DNA from: CAYVXE01 sp964455375
Lineage (GTDB): Bacteria > Zhuqueibacterota > Zhuqueibacteria > Oceanimicrobiales > Oceanimicrobiaceae
Assembly (NCBI GenBank): GCA_964455375.1
Contig: CAYVXE010000005.1
Span: 11,278 to 75,277 of the forward strand
Direction: 5' to 3'
Length of the DNA stretch: 64,000 nucleotides
The position numbers were made by a program, and so were the translations under genes. The stretch's first letter is position 1. Each line of letters opens with the position of its first letter. Below the pieces are notes generated by a model. The model was not told where the DNA came from. It saw only the letters and a list, made by a program, of their open reading frames with translations, and searched no databases. Shown piece after piece: positions 1 to 8,958 of this stretch.

Positions 1-558
1 CACGGGATGTCTAAAGACGCCTGGCAAAGGTATTCACAGCAAGGTAGCTGGTATTATGAGATTCATCATTTAGGCTATAAATATAATCTCACGGACATAC
101 AGGCCTCTTTAGGTATTTGTCAATTAAAAAAATTAGAGCGGTTTAACGAACTGCGGGAAAATCAAGCGAAACTTTATTTTGAATCCCTGAGAGATTGTGA
201 TGAAATATCTCTTCCTTCCTGGTATTATGATTATTTTGGAACGCTTCGAGATGAGGGCTTTGTCAATTCCTGGCATCTGTTCGTCATCATGCTGAATTTA
301 CAACAGGTTTCCATTACTAGAAATGAGCTTATTCAGGAATTAAATGAGAAGGGGATAGGCACCAGCGTACATTTTATTCCGGTTCATCTGCAGCCATATT
401 ATGCTCAAAAAAATAATCTGCATAAGGGGCAATTCCCGGTAGCCGAATCTATTTTTGATCGAATTATTTCAATACCGATTTATCCAAAGTTAACCGAAAG
501 CGAGTTGCTTTATATTACGGATACATTAAAGAAAATCTTGCAGGCAAACAGGAAATAA
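1..558 (+). CDS. DegT/DnrJ/EryC1-family sugar aminotransferase, C-terminal part
   Basis: This is the last ~185 residues of a PLP-dependent nucleotide-sugar aminotransferase; the frame is open to the window edge, so the start and the PLP lysine lie upstream. What remains is typical of the family's C-terminal half: the HxLGYKYNLTDIQASLG stretch, then a small domain with GTSVHFIPVHLQPYY. These enzymes transfer an amino group from glutamate to a keto-sugar nucleotide. The following phosphoglycosyl transferase, PIG-L deacetylase and formyltransferase suggest the amino sugar is further modified and built into the surface polysaccharide. The family call is firm; the substrate is unknown. Confidence 0.85.
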   Translation, partial: HGMSKDAWQRYSQQGSWYYEIHHLGYKYNLTDIQASLGICQLKKLERFNELRENQAKLYFESLRDCDEISLPSWYYDYFGTLRDEGFVNSWHLFVIMLNLQQVSITRNELIQELNEKGIGTSVHFIPVHLQPYYAQKNNLHKGQFPVAESIFDRIISIPIYPKLTESELLYITDTLKKILQANRK

Positions 559-573
559 AATAATCTTTGTATA

Positions 574-1158
574 ATGATGAAACCAACACCGGAATATTGG
601 GGGAAACGTCTTTTTGATGTCGTATGCGTTCTTATTTTGTTACTGTTTTGCATACCGCTTTTTCTCATTATTGGTATTGCCATCAAACTTGACAGTCCTG
701 GCACGATATTCTATAAACATCCCAGGGTGGGGAAAAATGGCACTCTGTTCAAAATGTGGAAGTTTCGTACGATGGTTTCAGAGGCCGATAAATTAGGCGG
801 CGGACTCACGCAGCACGGAGACCCGAGAATAACCAAGGTTGGGAAGTTATTGCGGCGGGCGAGTCTCGATGAACTGCCGCAAATTATAAACGTGCTTTTA
901 GGAGAGATGAGCATTGTAGGGCCACGGCCTGAAATTCCGGAAATTGTTAAAGATTACACGAGCAAACAACGCGAGGCGCTAACCGTGAGACCCGGAATTA
1001 CGGGATTGACGCAGGTTAACGGTCGGGACAATTTGCCAATCAAAGAAAAGCTTGAAATGGAAAGAAAGTACGTTCAGGACCTCACACCGTGGTTAGATTT
1101 AAAAATTTTGTTTCTGACGTTACCTGCGATTATTTCAGGTGAAGGAACAAGATACTGA
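574..1158 (+). CDS. Monotopic phosphoglycosyl transferase (initiating sugar transferase, PglC/WcaJ type)
   Basis: A 194-residue small-form bacterial sugar transferase. One N-terminal hydrophobic segment (about residues 15-38) acts as a re-entrant membrane anchor. It is followed by KFRTMV, the catalytic Asp-Glu dyad in SLDELPQ and the GPRP motif. The family moves a phospho-sugar from a UDP-sugar to undecaprenyl phosphate, starting assembly of a repeat unit on the inner membrane. It lacks the extra N-terminal transmembrane domain of the WbaP/WcaJ long form. It lies 15 bp after the aminotransferase and 20 bp before the PIG-L gene, consistent with one operon. The donor sugar cannot be read from the sequence. 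Confidence 0.9.
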   Translation: MMKPTPEYWGKRLFDVVCVLILLLFCIPLFLIIGIAIKLDSPGTIFYKHPRVGKNGTLFKMWKFRTMVSEADKLGGGLTQHGDPRITKVGKLLRRASLDELPQIINVLLGEMSIVGPRPEIPEIVKDYTSKQREALTVRPGITGLTQVNGRDNLPIKEKLEMERKYVQDLTPWLDLKILFLTLPAIISGEGTRY

Positions 1159-1178
1159 TATAAAATGAGAGAAAAGGT

Positions 1179-1853
1179 ATGAATGTTTTGGTACTGGCGG
1201 CGCATCCGGATGATGAAGTTTTAGGTTGTGGTGGTACTATCGCTCGTCTTGTGAATGAAGGTCATAAAGTCAGTACGGTAATCTTTTGTGAGAATGCCAG
1301 TGCGAGATATGATTCCGGATATGAACCATCAATGAATGGAAAAATCGAAGAAATGTGTAGAAAATGCGCCAAAGTTTTGAATATGGATGAGCCGGTCTTT
1401 TTAAGGTTATCCGACCAGAAACTTGACACGTATTCCGCTTTAGAAATGGCTCAGACCGTCGAAAAAGTGCTGCGGGAATTTCGACCGGAAATGGTTTTAA
1501 CCCATCATGGGGGGGACATCAATGCAGATCACAGAGTCTTATTCGAGGCAACAATGGTAGCGACGAGACCGCTACCTGAGGGTGGAGTAAAAACGATCCT
1601 CACGTACGAGACTATCTCTGCAACTGAGTGGGGGATTTCAAATTACCATCCTTCATTTCAACCGAATGTCTTTTATGATATTTCTGTAACGCTGCAAACA
1701 AAAGTAAAAGCCTTTGGTGAATACTATTCTGAAATACGTGAATTTCCACATCCCCGTTCTTTGGAAGGTATCGAAATTCGTGCCAAAGATTGGGGCACGA
1801 GAGCCGGGTTGCTGGCCGCAGAGCCTTTTCAACTCATAAGAGCATTACGATAA
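1179..1853 (+). CDS. PIG-L/LmbE-family N-acetyl-sugar deacetylase
   Basis: A 224-residue zinc-dependent deacetylase. AHPDDE near the N-terminus (residues 8-13) supplies the base and zinc ligands, and HxGGDINADHR in the middle supplies the rest. The family removes N-acetyl groups from GlcNAc-type substrates such as PIG-L, MshB and BshB substrates. The next gene is a formyltransferase, so a sensible inference is deacetylation of an amino sugar followed by N-formylation. Length is normal and no signal peptide is seen, so it should be cytoplasmic. Confidence 0.85.
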   Translation: MNVLVLAAHPDDEVLGCGGTIARLVNEGHKVSTVIFCENASARYDSGYEPSMNGKIEEMCRKCAKVLNMDEPVFLRLSDQKLDTYSALEMAQTVEKVLREFRPEMVLTHHGGDINADHRVLFEATMVATRPLPEGGVKTILTYETISATEWGISNYHPSFQPNVFYDISVTLQTKVKAFGEYYSEIREFPHPRSLEGIEIRAKDWGTRAGLLAAEPFQLIRALR

Positions 1854-1888
1854 TGGATCCTGTAATGAGGAGTTTTTGAAAAAATGCC

Positions 1889-2881
1889 ATGAAAAGTACT
1901 TCGGAAATTAATGAAAAAAAATGCCGTATCGTATTTGTTGGATGCGTAGAAGAGGGCAAAGAATGTCTGCGTGAAGTCCTTCTGGCCGGTGGTAATGTGG
2001 TAGCTATTCTCACTTTTGTGGATGATATTTTCGAAAAAACCTCAGGGGCAGTACGGTTTGAGGACATTTCCGACGCGCATAATATCCCCATTTTTAAGGT
2101 GCGAACCACGAATTCTCCGGAAGCTGTAGCATTGATAAAGGAATTAAGCCCGGACGCCATGTTCGTCATTGGTTGGACGCGGTTGGTCAGTGCGGAAGTT
2201 TTGGCAATTCCCCGCTATGGTTGTTTTGGTATGCATGCTTCCCTGTTACCTGATTATCGGGGGAGAGCCCCGGTAAATTGGGCGCTTATCCGTGGGGAAA
2301 AAGTTTGGGGAAATACACTGATGCTTTTAGATGATGGGATCGACACAGGGGATATCGTTAGCCAGAAAAAGTTCAATATAAAACTCGCAGATACGTGTAA
2401 AACGGTTTATGATAAAGTTGCCCAGGCCGGTTGTGAAATGATTCATGAATTCATTCCTTTATTGGATGCAGGGGATTTTCCCAGAACGGTACAAACCGAT
2501 AAAGACGTCCCATCTATGCCGAAAAGAACGCCGGACGATGGTATCATAGATTGGTCTAAATCGAGTCTTGAGTTATTCAACTGGGTGAGAGCATTAACCT
2601 CTCCTTATCCTGGGGCATTTACTTATCTGCGCGGTAAAAAGCTTTTCATTTGGGATGCACGCATTTTACATATTCCAAGTGATTTGTCCAAAACCACAGT
2701 ATGGTCTCAAAGCAAACCAGGGACTATCCTTTCAATCAAAGCTGGTATTATTATTTCAGTGGGGGATTCTGAACTTTTAAGCCTGCATCGATTAAATTTT
2801 GAAGACGAACCTGAATATTCATGGCAGCAGTTTGTGGAAACGTATTCTTTAAATTCCGGAGAGATGTTTTCCAATGGCTGA
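1889..2881 (+). CDS. Fmt/ArnA-like formyltransferase, probably sugar N-formyltransferase
   Basis: A 330-residue two-domain formyltransferase. The catalytic stretch GMHASLLPDYRGRAP (from residue 114) and LDDGIDTGDIV align with Fmt and the ArnA formyltransferase domain, including the His and the distal Asp. The C-terminal half keeps the ArnA-like YPGAFTY region, arguing for a sugar and not a tRNA substrate. The Asn that normally sits two residues before the catalytic His is Gly114 here. The family uses 10-formyl-THF as donor. It follows the PIG-L deacetylase by 35 bp. A cellular Fmt is possible but unlikely in this setting. Confidence 0.8.
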   Translation: MKSTSEINEKKCRIVFVGCVEEGKECLREVLLAGGNVVAILTFVDDIFEKTSGAVRFEDISDAHNIPIFKVRTTNSPEAVALIKELSPDAMFVIGWTRLVSAEVLAIPRYGCFGMHASLLPDYRGRAPVNWALIRGEKVWGNTLMLLDDGIDTGDIVSQKKFNIKLADTCKTVYDKVAQAGCEMIHEFIPLLDAGDFPRTVQTDKDVPSMPKRTPDDGIIDWSKSSLELFNWVRALTSPYPGAFTYLRGKKLFIWDARILHIPSDLSKTTVWSQSKPGTILSIKAGIIISVGDSELLSLHRLNFEDEPEYSWQQFVETYSLNSGEMFSNG

Positions 2882-3045
2882 GTTGTCATTCCCACCCTGT
2901 TCTTTTCCCGATGAATAGCTAATCGTATGTAATGTGTAATTGTCTCAGCGCAACTGTGTCAGTGGGTTGCACAGACAGGTTTTACGCAATTATTTTTTTA
3001 ATTTAATCAAATTAAAAATAATCATTCAAAAATGAGGTAGTTACC

Positions 3046-4605
3046 GTGCTAAAACGCGACCTTAAAATAGCTGGGTCGTCAGCTATCGATTCTGCAGCCA
3101 ATTCAAACAAAAGTGGTCTGAATAATGGCAATCGCAAGCTTTGGAATAACTTCAAAGGTAGTTTTAGAACGCTATTTGAGCCAATACGCGAGCTGCGTTC
3201 TTTCATGGTTAACAACAGTATTTTTCTTCGCGTCATTGCAGATATTATTTTAGTAAATGCGTCGCTCATGGTGGCTTTGGTATCGCGATTTGTTGTTCTT
3301 AGTATTCTTGGATTAAANNNNNNNNNNNNNNNNNNNNNNNNNNNNNNNNNNNNNNNNNNNNNNNNNNNNNNNNNNNNNNNNNNNNNNNNNNNNNNNNNNN
3401 NNNNNNNNNNNNNNNNNACAAAAATTCCTTTTCCGGTATGGGCACTTTCGATGGGTTTTCTTCATACATGTCTTTTCGTTGGCGGCGCAAGGTATGTCGC
3501 TCTTATTTTGTCACGGACAGGAATTGCGCACCAGATTCGTAAACCTGATGCCAGATGGCGTAGAATTCAAACGGTGTTAGTTATTGGCGGGGCTGGTTAT
3601 ATCGGTTCGCTTTTATGTAGAAAACTTATCGAACAAGGCTTTTACGTAAGGGTGCTTGATAAACTTGTCTATGGGATTGAGCCTATTTCTGCTCTTCTCG
3701 ACAATCCCAATTTTAACCTTGTTCAAGGCGATTTCCGTAATCTTGATTGTGTTGTGGATTCCATGATGGACATAGATGCAGTTGTTCATTTAGGTGCTAT
3801 TGTTGGTGACCCCGCAAGCGCGTTAGACCCTCGTTCCACCACCGAAATCAATCTTCTGGCAACGCAGATGATTGCTGAAATTGCAAAAGGCTATGGTGTG
3901 CAGCGGCTTGTGTTCGCCAGTACATGTAGTGTTTATGGCGCCAGTGACGGGATTTTAGATGAACGCTCAAAACTTAACCCCGTCTCGTTATATGCACGTA
4001 CAAAAATAGAATCAGAAAAGTTGCTGCTTGGCCTTACATCGTCAGAATTTTCTCCAATAATTGTAAGGTTTGCAACCATCCACGGCCTTTCTTCCCGGCC
4101 TCGATTTGATTTGGTTGTTAATCTGTTATCGGCCAAGGCAGTCGTGGACGGAAAGATTGGAATTTTTGGTGGTTCTCAATGGCGTCCTTTTATACATGTT
4201 GCTGATGCTGCCGATTCGATTGTTCGGATATTGCAAGCTCCCTTACGGAATGTTCGTGGTCAGATTTTTAATGTTGGCTCAACCAATGAGAATTACCAGA
4301 TTAAAGAAATCGGGACGATCATAAAACAAATTTTGCCGGACGTTCAAGTCGAATATTCCGGATTGGATGGAGATGAACGAAACTATATTGTAGCCTTCCA
4401 GAAAATTGAGAAGAAGTTGGGATTCACCCCCAAAAGAATTGTAAGGGAAGGCGTACATGAGATTATAAACGCACTCAAAAACGGGTTGATTCCGGATTAT
4501 AGTGATCCTCACTTCAGCAATATTGCATATCTTAAAAATGGTGCAAACTTTTCCACTTTGCAAGAACGTACGTCCATTGCACGTCTCAGTAACTATATTA
4601 AATGA
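3046..4605 (+). CDS. Membrane-anchored NAD-dependent sugar epimerase/dehydratase, interrupted by an assembly gap
   Basis: The C-terminal ~330 residues are an extended short-chain dehydrogenase of the UDP-glucose-4-epimerase group: a GGAGYIG nucleotide-binding loop, STCSVYG, and YARTK as the YxxxK catalytic pair. The N-terminal part has one hydrophobic segment before the gap and another after it, resembling the membrane domain of CapD/WbpM-like proteins. The frame stays open across 100 Ns, but the real gap length is unknown, so full length and continuity are unproven. The stop overlaps the next start by 4 bp (ATGA), indicating translational coupling with the glycosyltransferase. Confidence 0.7.
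   Translation: MLKRDLKIAGSSAIDSAANSNKSGLNNGNRKLWNNFKGSFRTLFEPIRELRSFMVNNSIFLRVIADIILVNASLMVALVSRFVVLSILGLXXXXXXXXXXXXXXXXXXXXXXXXXXXXXXXXXXTKIPFPVWALSMGFLHTCLFVGGARYVALILSRTGIAHQIRKPDARWRRIQTVLVIGGAGYIGSLLCRKLIEQGFYVRVLDKLVYGIEPISALLDNPNFNLVQGDFRNLDCVVDSMMDIDAVVHLGAIVGDPASALDPRSTTEINLLATQMIAEIAKGYGVQRLVFASTCSVYGASDGILDERSKLNPVSLYARTKIESEKLLLGLTSSEFSPIIVRFATIHGLSSRPRFDLVVNLLSAKAVVDGKIGIFGGSQWRPFIHVADAADSIVRILQAPLRNVRGQIFNVGSTNENYQIKEIGTIIKQILPDVQVEYSGLDGDERNYIVAFQKIEKKLGFTPKRIVREGVHEIINALKNGLIPDYSDPHFSNIAYLKNGANFSTLQERTSIARLSNYIK
3318..3417. other. Assembly gap of exactly 100 N
   Basis: A run of 100 unresolved bases, the usual placeholder for a scaffold gap of unknown size. It falls inside the membrane domain of the epimerase gene. 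The coding frame on both sides is compatible, but that could be chance. Confidence 0.99.
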
Positions 4606-5819
4606 ATAACCCGGAAATTATAAAACAAAAGGGGAATGGTGCAGCATTGTCCCCGGACAAGAAAATAAATATACTGTTCATGACGGATACGTTTTATGGC
4701 GTTGGAGGCACCGAAAAACAATTATTGGAACTCATACAACGATTAGATAAAACGAAGTTCACATGTTATATTTGTCCCTTTTACTTTAGTGAAGAAATGT
4801 TACACCGTGTTTCTAAACTCGGAGTTGTAACGTGGCCTTCACCGATTCAAAGGATTTATGGTTTGTCAGGTGTTCATCAGGCTTTCTCAATTATCTCAAA
4901 AATACGACAATACAAAATTGAAATTGTGAGTACATTTCATTTTGCGGCCGACACATACGGTGTGCTAATTTCAAAATTAGCAGGAGTACCGTGCATTATT
5001 TCGAACCGACGGGATACCGGTTGCCACCGGCACAACAAATATGCATTTTTGATTAAAATGCTTGATCCTCTCGTAAGTCAATATTTTGCAGTTTGTCATG
5101 CTGTCGCTGATCACATAAATAAGGATTACAAAGTTGAGCAGAATAAGATTCGTACGATTTATAATGGCATCGATATTGACAAAACCCAAAAAGTGCAAAC
5201 CAGGAAACTCGATGAGTTGCGAAAACGCTACAAGATCAAGGATGACACATTTGTTATCGGTAACATCTCCCACCTACGACCAGAAAAAGGGTATGACATT
5301 TTTTTCGAAGCTATCCGTCTTGTGAAACCACAGATACCGAATCTCAAAGTGTTTGCAGTGGGGTCTGTCCTGCCAACGGAAAAGGAATTTGTGAATCGGT
5401 TGAAGCAATTCGCAAAAGATAAGGGAATTGATGAGAATCTCGTCATCACCGGTTATGTTGATAATGCAACGGATTTTGTTCACATGATGGATATCGCCTG
5501 CCTGACTGCCGTAAGCAATGAGGGTTTTTCAAATGCCCTTCTGGAAGAGATGACACTTGGGAAAGCCATCATTGCTACTGACGTCGGTGGAAATAAAGAG
5601 GCAATTGTGGATGGCGAAAGCGGGATTATCATTCCCCCTCGTGACCCCGAGGCGCTGGCTTCTTCAATACTAAAACTTTATCACCAACCTGCATTGCGCA
5701 AGCGGATGGGCAAGGCAGCAGTAAAGAGAGTCAAAGCATGTTTTCTCATCGATAAGACAATATCTGAATTAGAAGATCACTACCTCTCACTTTATAATCA
5801 GTGCACAAATCACAATTAA
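4602..5819 (+). CDS. GT4-family glycosyltransferase
   Basis: A 405-residue GT-B retaining glycosyltransferase. An N-terminal acceptor domain with a VGGTEKQL glycine loop is followed by the linker IYNGIDI and a C-terminal donor domain. The donor domain carries HLRPEKGYD and the E-x7-E signature EGFSNALLEE (about residues 309-318). No membrane segment is obvious. The start overlaps the epimerase stop. It should add one sugar to the lipid-linked repeat unit; donor and acceptor are not predictable. Confidence 0.9.
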   Translation: MNNPEIIKQKGNGAALSPDKKINILFMTDTFYGVGGTEKQLLELIQRLDKTKFTCYICPFYFSEEMLHRVSKLGVVTWPSPIQRIYGLSGVHQAFSIISKIRQYKIEIVSTFHFAADTYGVLISKLAGVPCIISNRRDTGCHRHNKYAFLIKMLDPLVSQYFAVCHAVADHINKDYKVEQNKIRTIYNGIDIDKTQKVQTRKLDELRKRYKIKDDTFVIGNISHLRPEKGYDIFFEAIRLVKPQIPNLKVFAVGSVLPTEKEFVNRLKQFAKDKGIDENLVITGYVDNATDFVHMMDIACLTAVSNEGFSNALLEEMTLGKAIIATDVGGNKEAIVDGESGIIIPPRDPEALASSILKLYHQPALRKRMGKAAVKRVKACFLIDKTISELEDHYLSLYNQCTNHN

Positions 5820-5829
5820 TAGCATAGAG

Positions 5830-7527
5830 ATGAATAATACTTTACAGGCGAAGTTGTACGCACAATTGGAGAAACATCCGGATAGACGCGCGCTTACTTT
5901 TGTTAATAGCAACGGAGAATTCTCCTGGCAAACCTCTGAACAAGTGTATTCGAAGGCGTCAGCTTATGCCGCAAACCTGTCAGAGCTCGGGATAGGCAAG
6001 GGAGATATCTGTATTCTCGTACTGCCCAGCAAAGAATTTTGTGCCACGATGCTTATCGCCACTTTACTTGTAAACGCAGTGCCTCTCTTAGTGGCGCCCC
6101 CTACGCTGCAAGGGTTTAATACATATCTCCTGCAGGTATTACAGAGATTGATAAGAAAAACGAGAGCGAAACTTGTGGTAGCGTCGGCATCGATGCAAGA
6201 AATGGAGGAAGAATTTAAGAGTATCCGGAAGCAAACTAAAGTCGTTTTTGGTGAAACCGCGTTCAACACAACCGAGAAGTTGAAACTACCGTTACCCTTT
6301 CCGGATGAAAATGACATCGCCGGACTGCAGTTAACTTCAGGTACAACAGGTTTTCCGCGTGTGTGCATTTGGCAACAAAAAAATGTTATTGCTGCCTTAG
6401 ATGGCATGGTGCAAGCGATGCATCTGACCGGTGACGACGTTTGCCTGAACTGGACGCCGCTTTACCACGATATGGGATTGGTCAATAATTTTTTCACGTG
6501 TTTAACGAATGGTCTGCCATTGGCGATGCTGAATCCAATGGATTTTGTCAAGAACCCGTCACTTTGGTTACGCAGCCTCACCGATACCGGTGCAACAGTG
6601 ACCTGGTCACCGAATTTTGGCTTTGCTATTACAACGAAATGGGCACGGGAAAGTGAACTCAAAGGTGTTCATTTGGAACATGTGAAGGGATTCTGGAATG
6701 CCGCTGAACGGATTCATCTTGATACCATAAATGCCTTTTATGAAAGGTTCGCACCTTATGGCGTAAAGTATGAATCTCTGAAAACGAATTTTGGCTGTGC
6801 CGAAAACGTTGGTGGTGCTACCTTCAGTGATCCGGAGGGCACATTCCCAAGCGAATGGGTGGATACTGAGCTGCTACATCAGAAAAGAATCGCTCGTGTC
6901 ACAAGGCACTCCGGACAAAATGGCAAGACAACCTCCGTTGTTGGTGTCGGTCGGCCGCATCCTGGAATCCGAATTAAAATTTTTTCCCAAAGAGGTCAAG
7001 AGTTACCAGACGGACATGTCGGTGAAATCGCGCTCGACACGCCATCACGGATGACAGGGTACATGGGAAATGCCCGAGAAACCAATAAGGCTACAAGAGG
7101 TGGATTCCTGCGCACCGGAGATTTGGGGTATCTCAGAGGTGATGAACTTTTTTGGGTGGGGCGGGTGAAGGAACGAATTACAATTAGAGGTAAGAAGTTA
7201 GATCCAAGTGATTTCGAACGCGTGCTTTTGAATATCCCCGGTCTGCGACCCGGTTGTTTCGTTGCTTTTGGGGTTGATAACCATAAAACCGGTACCCAGA
7301 AAATTGTCATCGTATCGGAAGTTCGAAACTCCGGCACGTCCCGCCCTTACTCTGAAATCTCTGAAGATATTCGGGAGCAGGTAAGCTTGCAGTTAGGTGT
7401 GCCCGTGAGTGAGACTGTTTTGGTGCCGAAAGGAACGCTTACGAAAACATCCAGCGGCAAAAGACGGCACCGTTATTTTCGCGACCTTTATTTAAATGGG
7501 CAATTAGATTCCATAAAGTTTGAATAA
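5830..7527 (+). CDS. Fatty-acyl-AMP ligase-like adenylating enzyme (FAAL-like)
   Basis: A 565-residue ANL-superfamily enzyme. The phosphate loop TSGTTGFPR (residues 169-177), the PLYHDMGL motif typical of fatty-acyl-AMP ligases, the RTGDLG hinge region and the C-terminal KTSSGK lysine are all present. The C-terminal RPGCFVAFGV stretch is also FAAL-like. FAALs activate fatty acids as acyl-AMP and pass them to a carrier protein, not to CoA. The three stand-alone carrier proteins at 24.8-25.7 kb are natural partners. It sits between a glycosyltransferase and the first sulfatase-fold gene. A CoA ligase cannot be excluded without checking the FAAL-specific insertion. Confidence 0.75.
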   Translation: MNNTLQAKLYAQLEKHPDRRALTFVNSNGEFSWQTSEQVYSKASAYAANLSELGIGKGDICILVLPSKEFCATMLIATLLVNAVPLLVAPPTLQGFNTYLLQVLQRLIRKTRAKLVVASASMQEMEEEFKSIRKQTKVVFGETAFNTTEKLKLPLPFPDENDIAGLQLTSGTTGFPRVCIWQQKNVIAALDGMVQAMHLTGDDVCLNWTPLYHDMGLVNNFFTCLTNGLPLAMLNPMDFVKNPSLWLRSLTDTGATVTWSPNFGFAITTKWARESELKGVHLEHVKGFWNAAERIHLDTINAFYERFAPYGVKYESLKTNFGCAENVGGATFSDPEGTFPSEWVDTELLHQKRIARVTRHSGQNGKTTSVVGVGRPHPGIRIKIFSQRGQELPDGHVGEIALDTPSRMTGYMGNARETNKATRGGFLRTGDLGYLRGDELFWVGRVKERITIRGKKLDPSDFERVLLNIPGLRPGCFVAFGVDNHKTGTQKIVIVSEVRNSGTSRPYSEISEDIREQVSLQLGVPVSETVLVPKGTLTKTSSGKRRHRYFRDLYLNGQLDSIKFE

Positions 7528-7557
7528 TATATAGAATATGAAAAAAAAGATTTTCTC

Positions 7558-8958
7558 ATGAATAAACCAAATATACTCTTCATTTCTATTGATACATTAA
7601 GGGCGGATCATCTGTCTTGTTATGGTCACCACAGGTTGACAACACCTAATCTTGACCAGGTAGCAGAGGAGGGAGTGCTTTTTAAGACAGCCTACTCGAC
7701 GGCAGCCTGGACGCCTCCTGCACATGCGTCCATGTTTACCGGCCTGTATCCTTCACAGCACGGCGTAATCGATGAGTACAAATTAGATCGTGGCACGCCT
7801 ACCATTGCAGAAATCCTTAGCCAACATGGATACCAGACCTCGGGATTTATCAATAACAGTATGGTAGGTGAGTTGGTGGCGCTCAATCGCGGTCATCAGC
7901 ACTTCGATGAAGTCTGGGTCGGGGCAGAATACAACAACATTTTGACCCGGGCATTAGGGTTTCTCAGTAGAAAATGTGTTGAATGGTTCGGTAAAAGTGA
8001 TGAGGGTACGAAGGCGACAAACAAGCGTGTGTTAGATTGGTTGCAAACCAATACCCGGGGATCGATGCCGTTCTATCTTTTTATCCATTATATCGATGTT
8101 CATAATCCGATGAAAGCGCCAAGACCATTTCGGTATAAATTTCTCAAACCGGCTCTACGCAACAAGGTCGATATGGCCAAGATTTGGAAAGTTGCGGATA
8201 ACCCTTTGATCTGTTTGACGGATAAGATAGAACTTAATGAAGATGAGAAGGAAGCTCTGAACTGCATTTATGATGAGGAGATCGCTTATGTGGATCACAA
8301 GATAGGAGAAATTCTTCAGGAACTCAAATCACGAAATATTCTGGACAATACCCTTCTGATCATCACCGCTGACCATGGCGAGCATTTCGGAGAACATGGT
8401 CTTTACTCACACGTATCCAGTTTGTATGAGCCGGTCTTACACATCCCGTTACTCGTGCGATATCCAAAATTATTAAATGGTGGGCAACGGTCAGAAAAGC
8501 ATGTTCAGTTAGTCGATGTTCTGCCAACGATTCTTGAGTTACTTGGTATTGACTATCCCGGCGATGCCAGGTTGCCGGGTAAAAGTTTGTTTTCTGTTGA
8601 ACCGGAAGATCGTTATTTGTTTGCAGAATGGGAAGGCCGGATTCCTCACTTCGTCAAAAGTCGTATGGGCACCAATGCGCATCCCGAAGATTTAAAGCTT
8701 TTTACAACAAAGCAAAATATGATTCGTTCGGGTGGGGATAAATTGATTCAGCGGGACAACGGCAAAGTTGAACTCTATGATTTAGACAAAGACCCTGAAG
8801 AAAAAAACAATCTGGCTTCGTTTAAACCTGAATTGGTCAATGAGCTAAAAGAAAAATTAACGAGTTGGCACGACTCAGTTCAAACAGTGAAAGAGCGGGA
8901 ATTGTATGAATTAAGCAGTGAAGCGAAACGAAACCTGGAAGGGTTGGGGTACATTTAG
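7558..8958 (+). CDS. Sulfatase-fold protein with Thr at the nucleophile position (copy 1 of 3)
   Basis: A 466-residue alkaline-phosphatase-superfamily protein. The N-terminal metal site DTLRADHLSCYG (from D12) and the C-terminal ADHGEHFGEHG metal site are intact. The motif that normally reads C/S-x-P-S/A-R is WTPPAH, putting Thr52 where formylglycine would form and His where Arg is usual. It is therefore unlikely to be a classic sulfatase; Thr nucleophiles occur in LtaS/EptA-type phosphotransferases. No signal peptide or membrane helix is visible. The protein ends in LEGLGYI, which the second copy shares. Substrate unknown. Confidence 0.8.
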   Translation: MNKPNILFISIDTLRADHLSCYGHHRLTTPNLDQVAEEGVLFKTAYSTAAWTPPAHASMFTGLYPSQHGVIDEYKLDRGTPTIAEILSQHGYQTSGFINNSMVGELVALNRGHQHFDEVWVGAEYNNILTRALGFLSRKCVEWFGKSDEGTKATNKRVLDWLQTNTRGSMPFYLFIHYIDVHNPMKAPRPFRYKFLKPALRNKVDMAKIWKVADNPLICLTDKIELNEDEKEALNCIYDEEIAYVDHKIGEILQELKSRNILDNTLLIITADHGEHFGEHGLYSHVSSLYEPVLHIPLLVRYPKLLNGGQRSEKHVQLVDVLPTILELLGIDYPGDARLPGKSLFSVEPEDRYLFAEWEGRIPHFVKSRMGTNAHPEDLKLFTTKQNMIRSGGDKLIQRDNGKVELYDLDKDPEEKNNLASFKPELVNELKEKLTSWHDSVQTVKERELYELSSEAKRNLEGLGYI

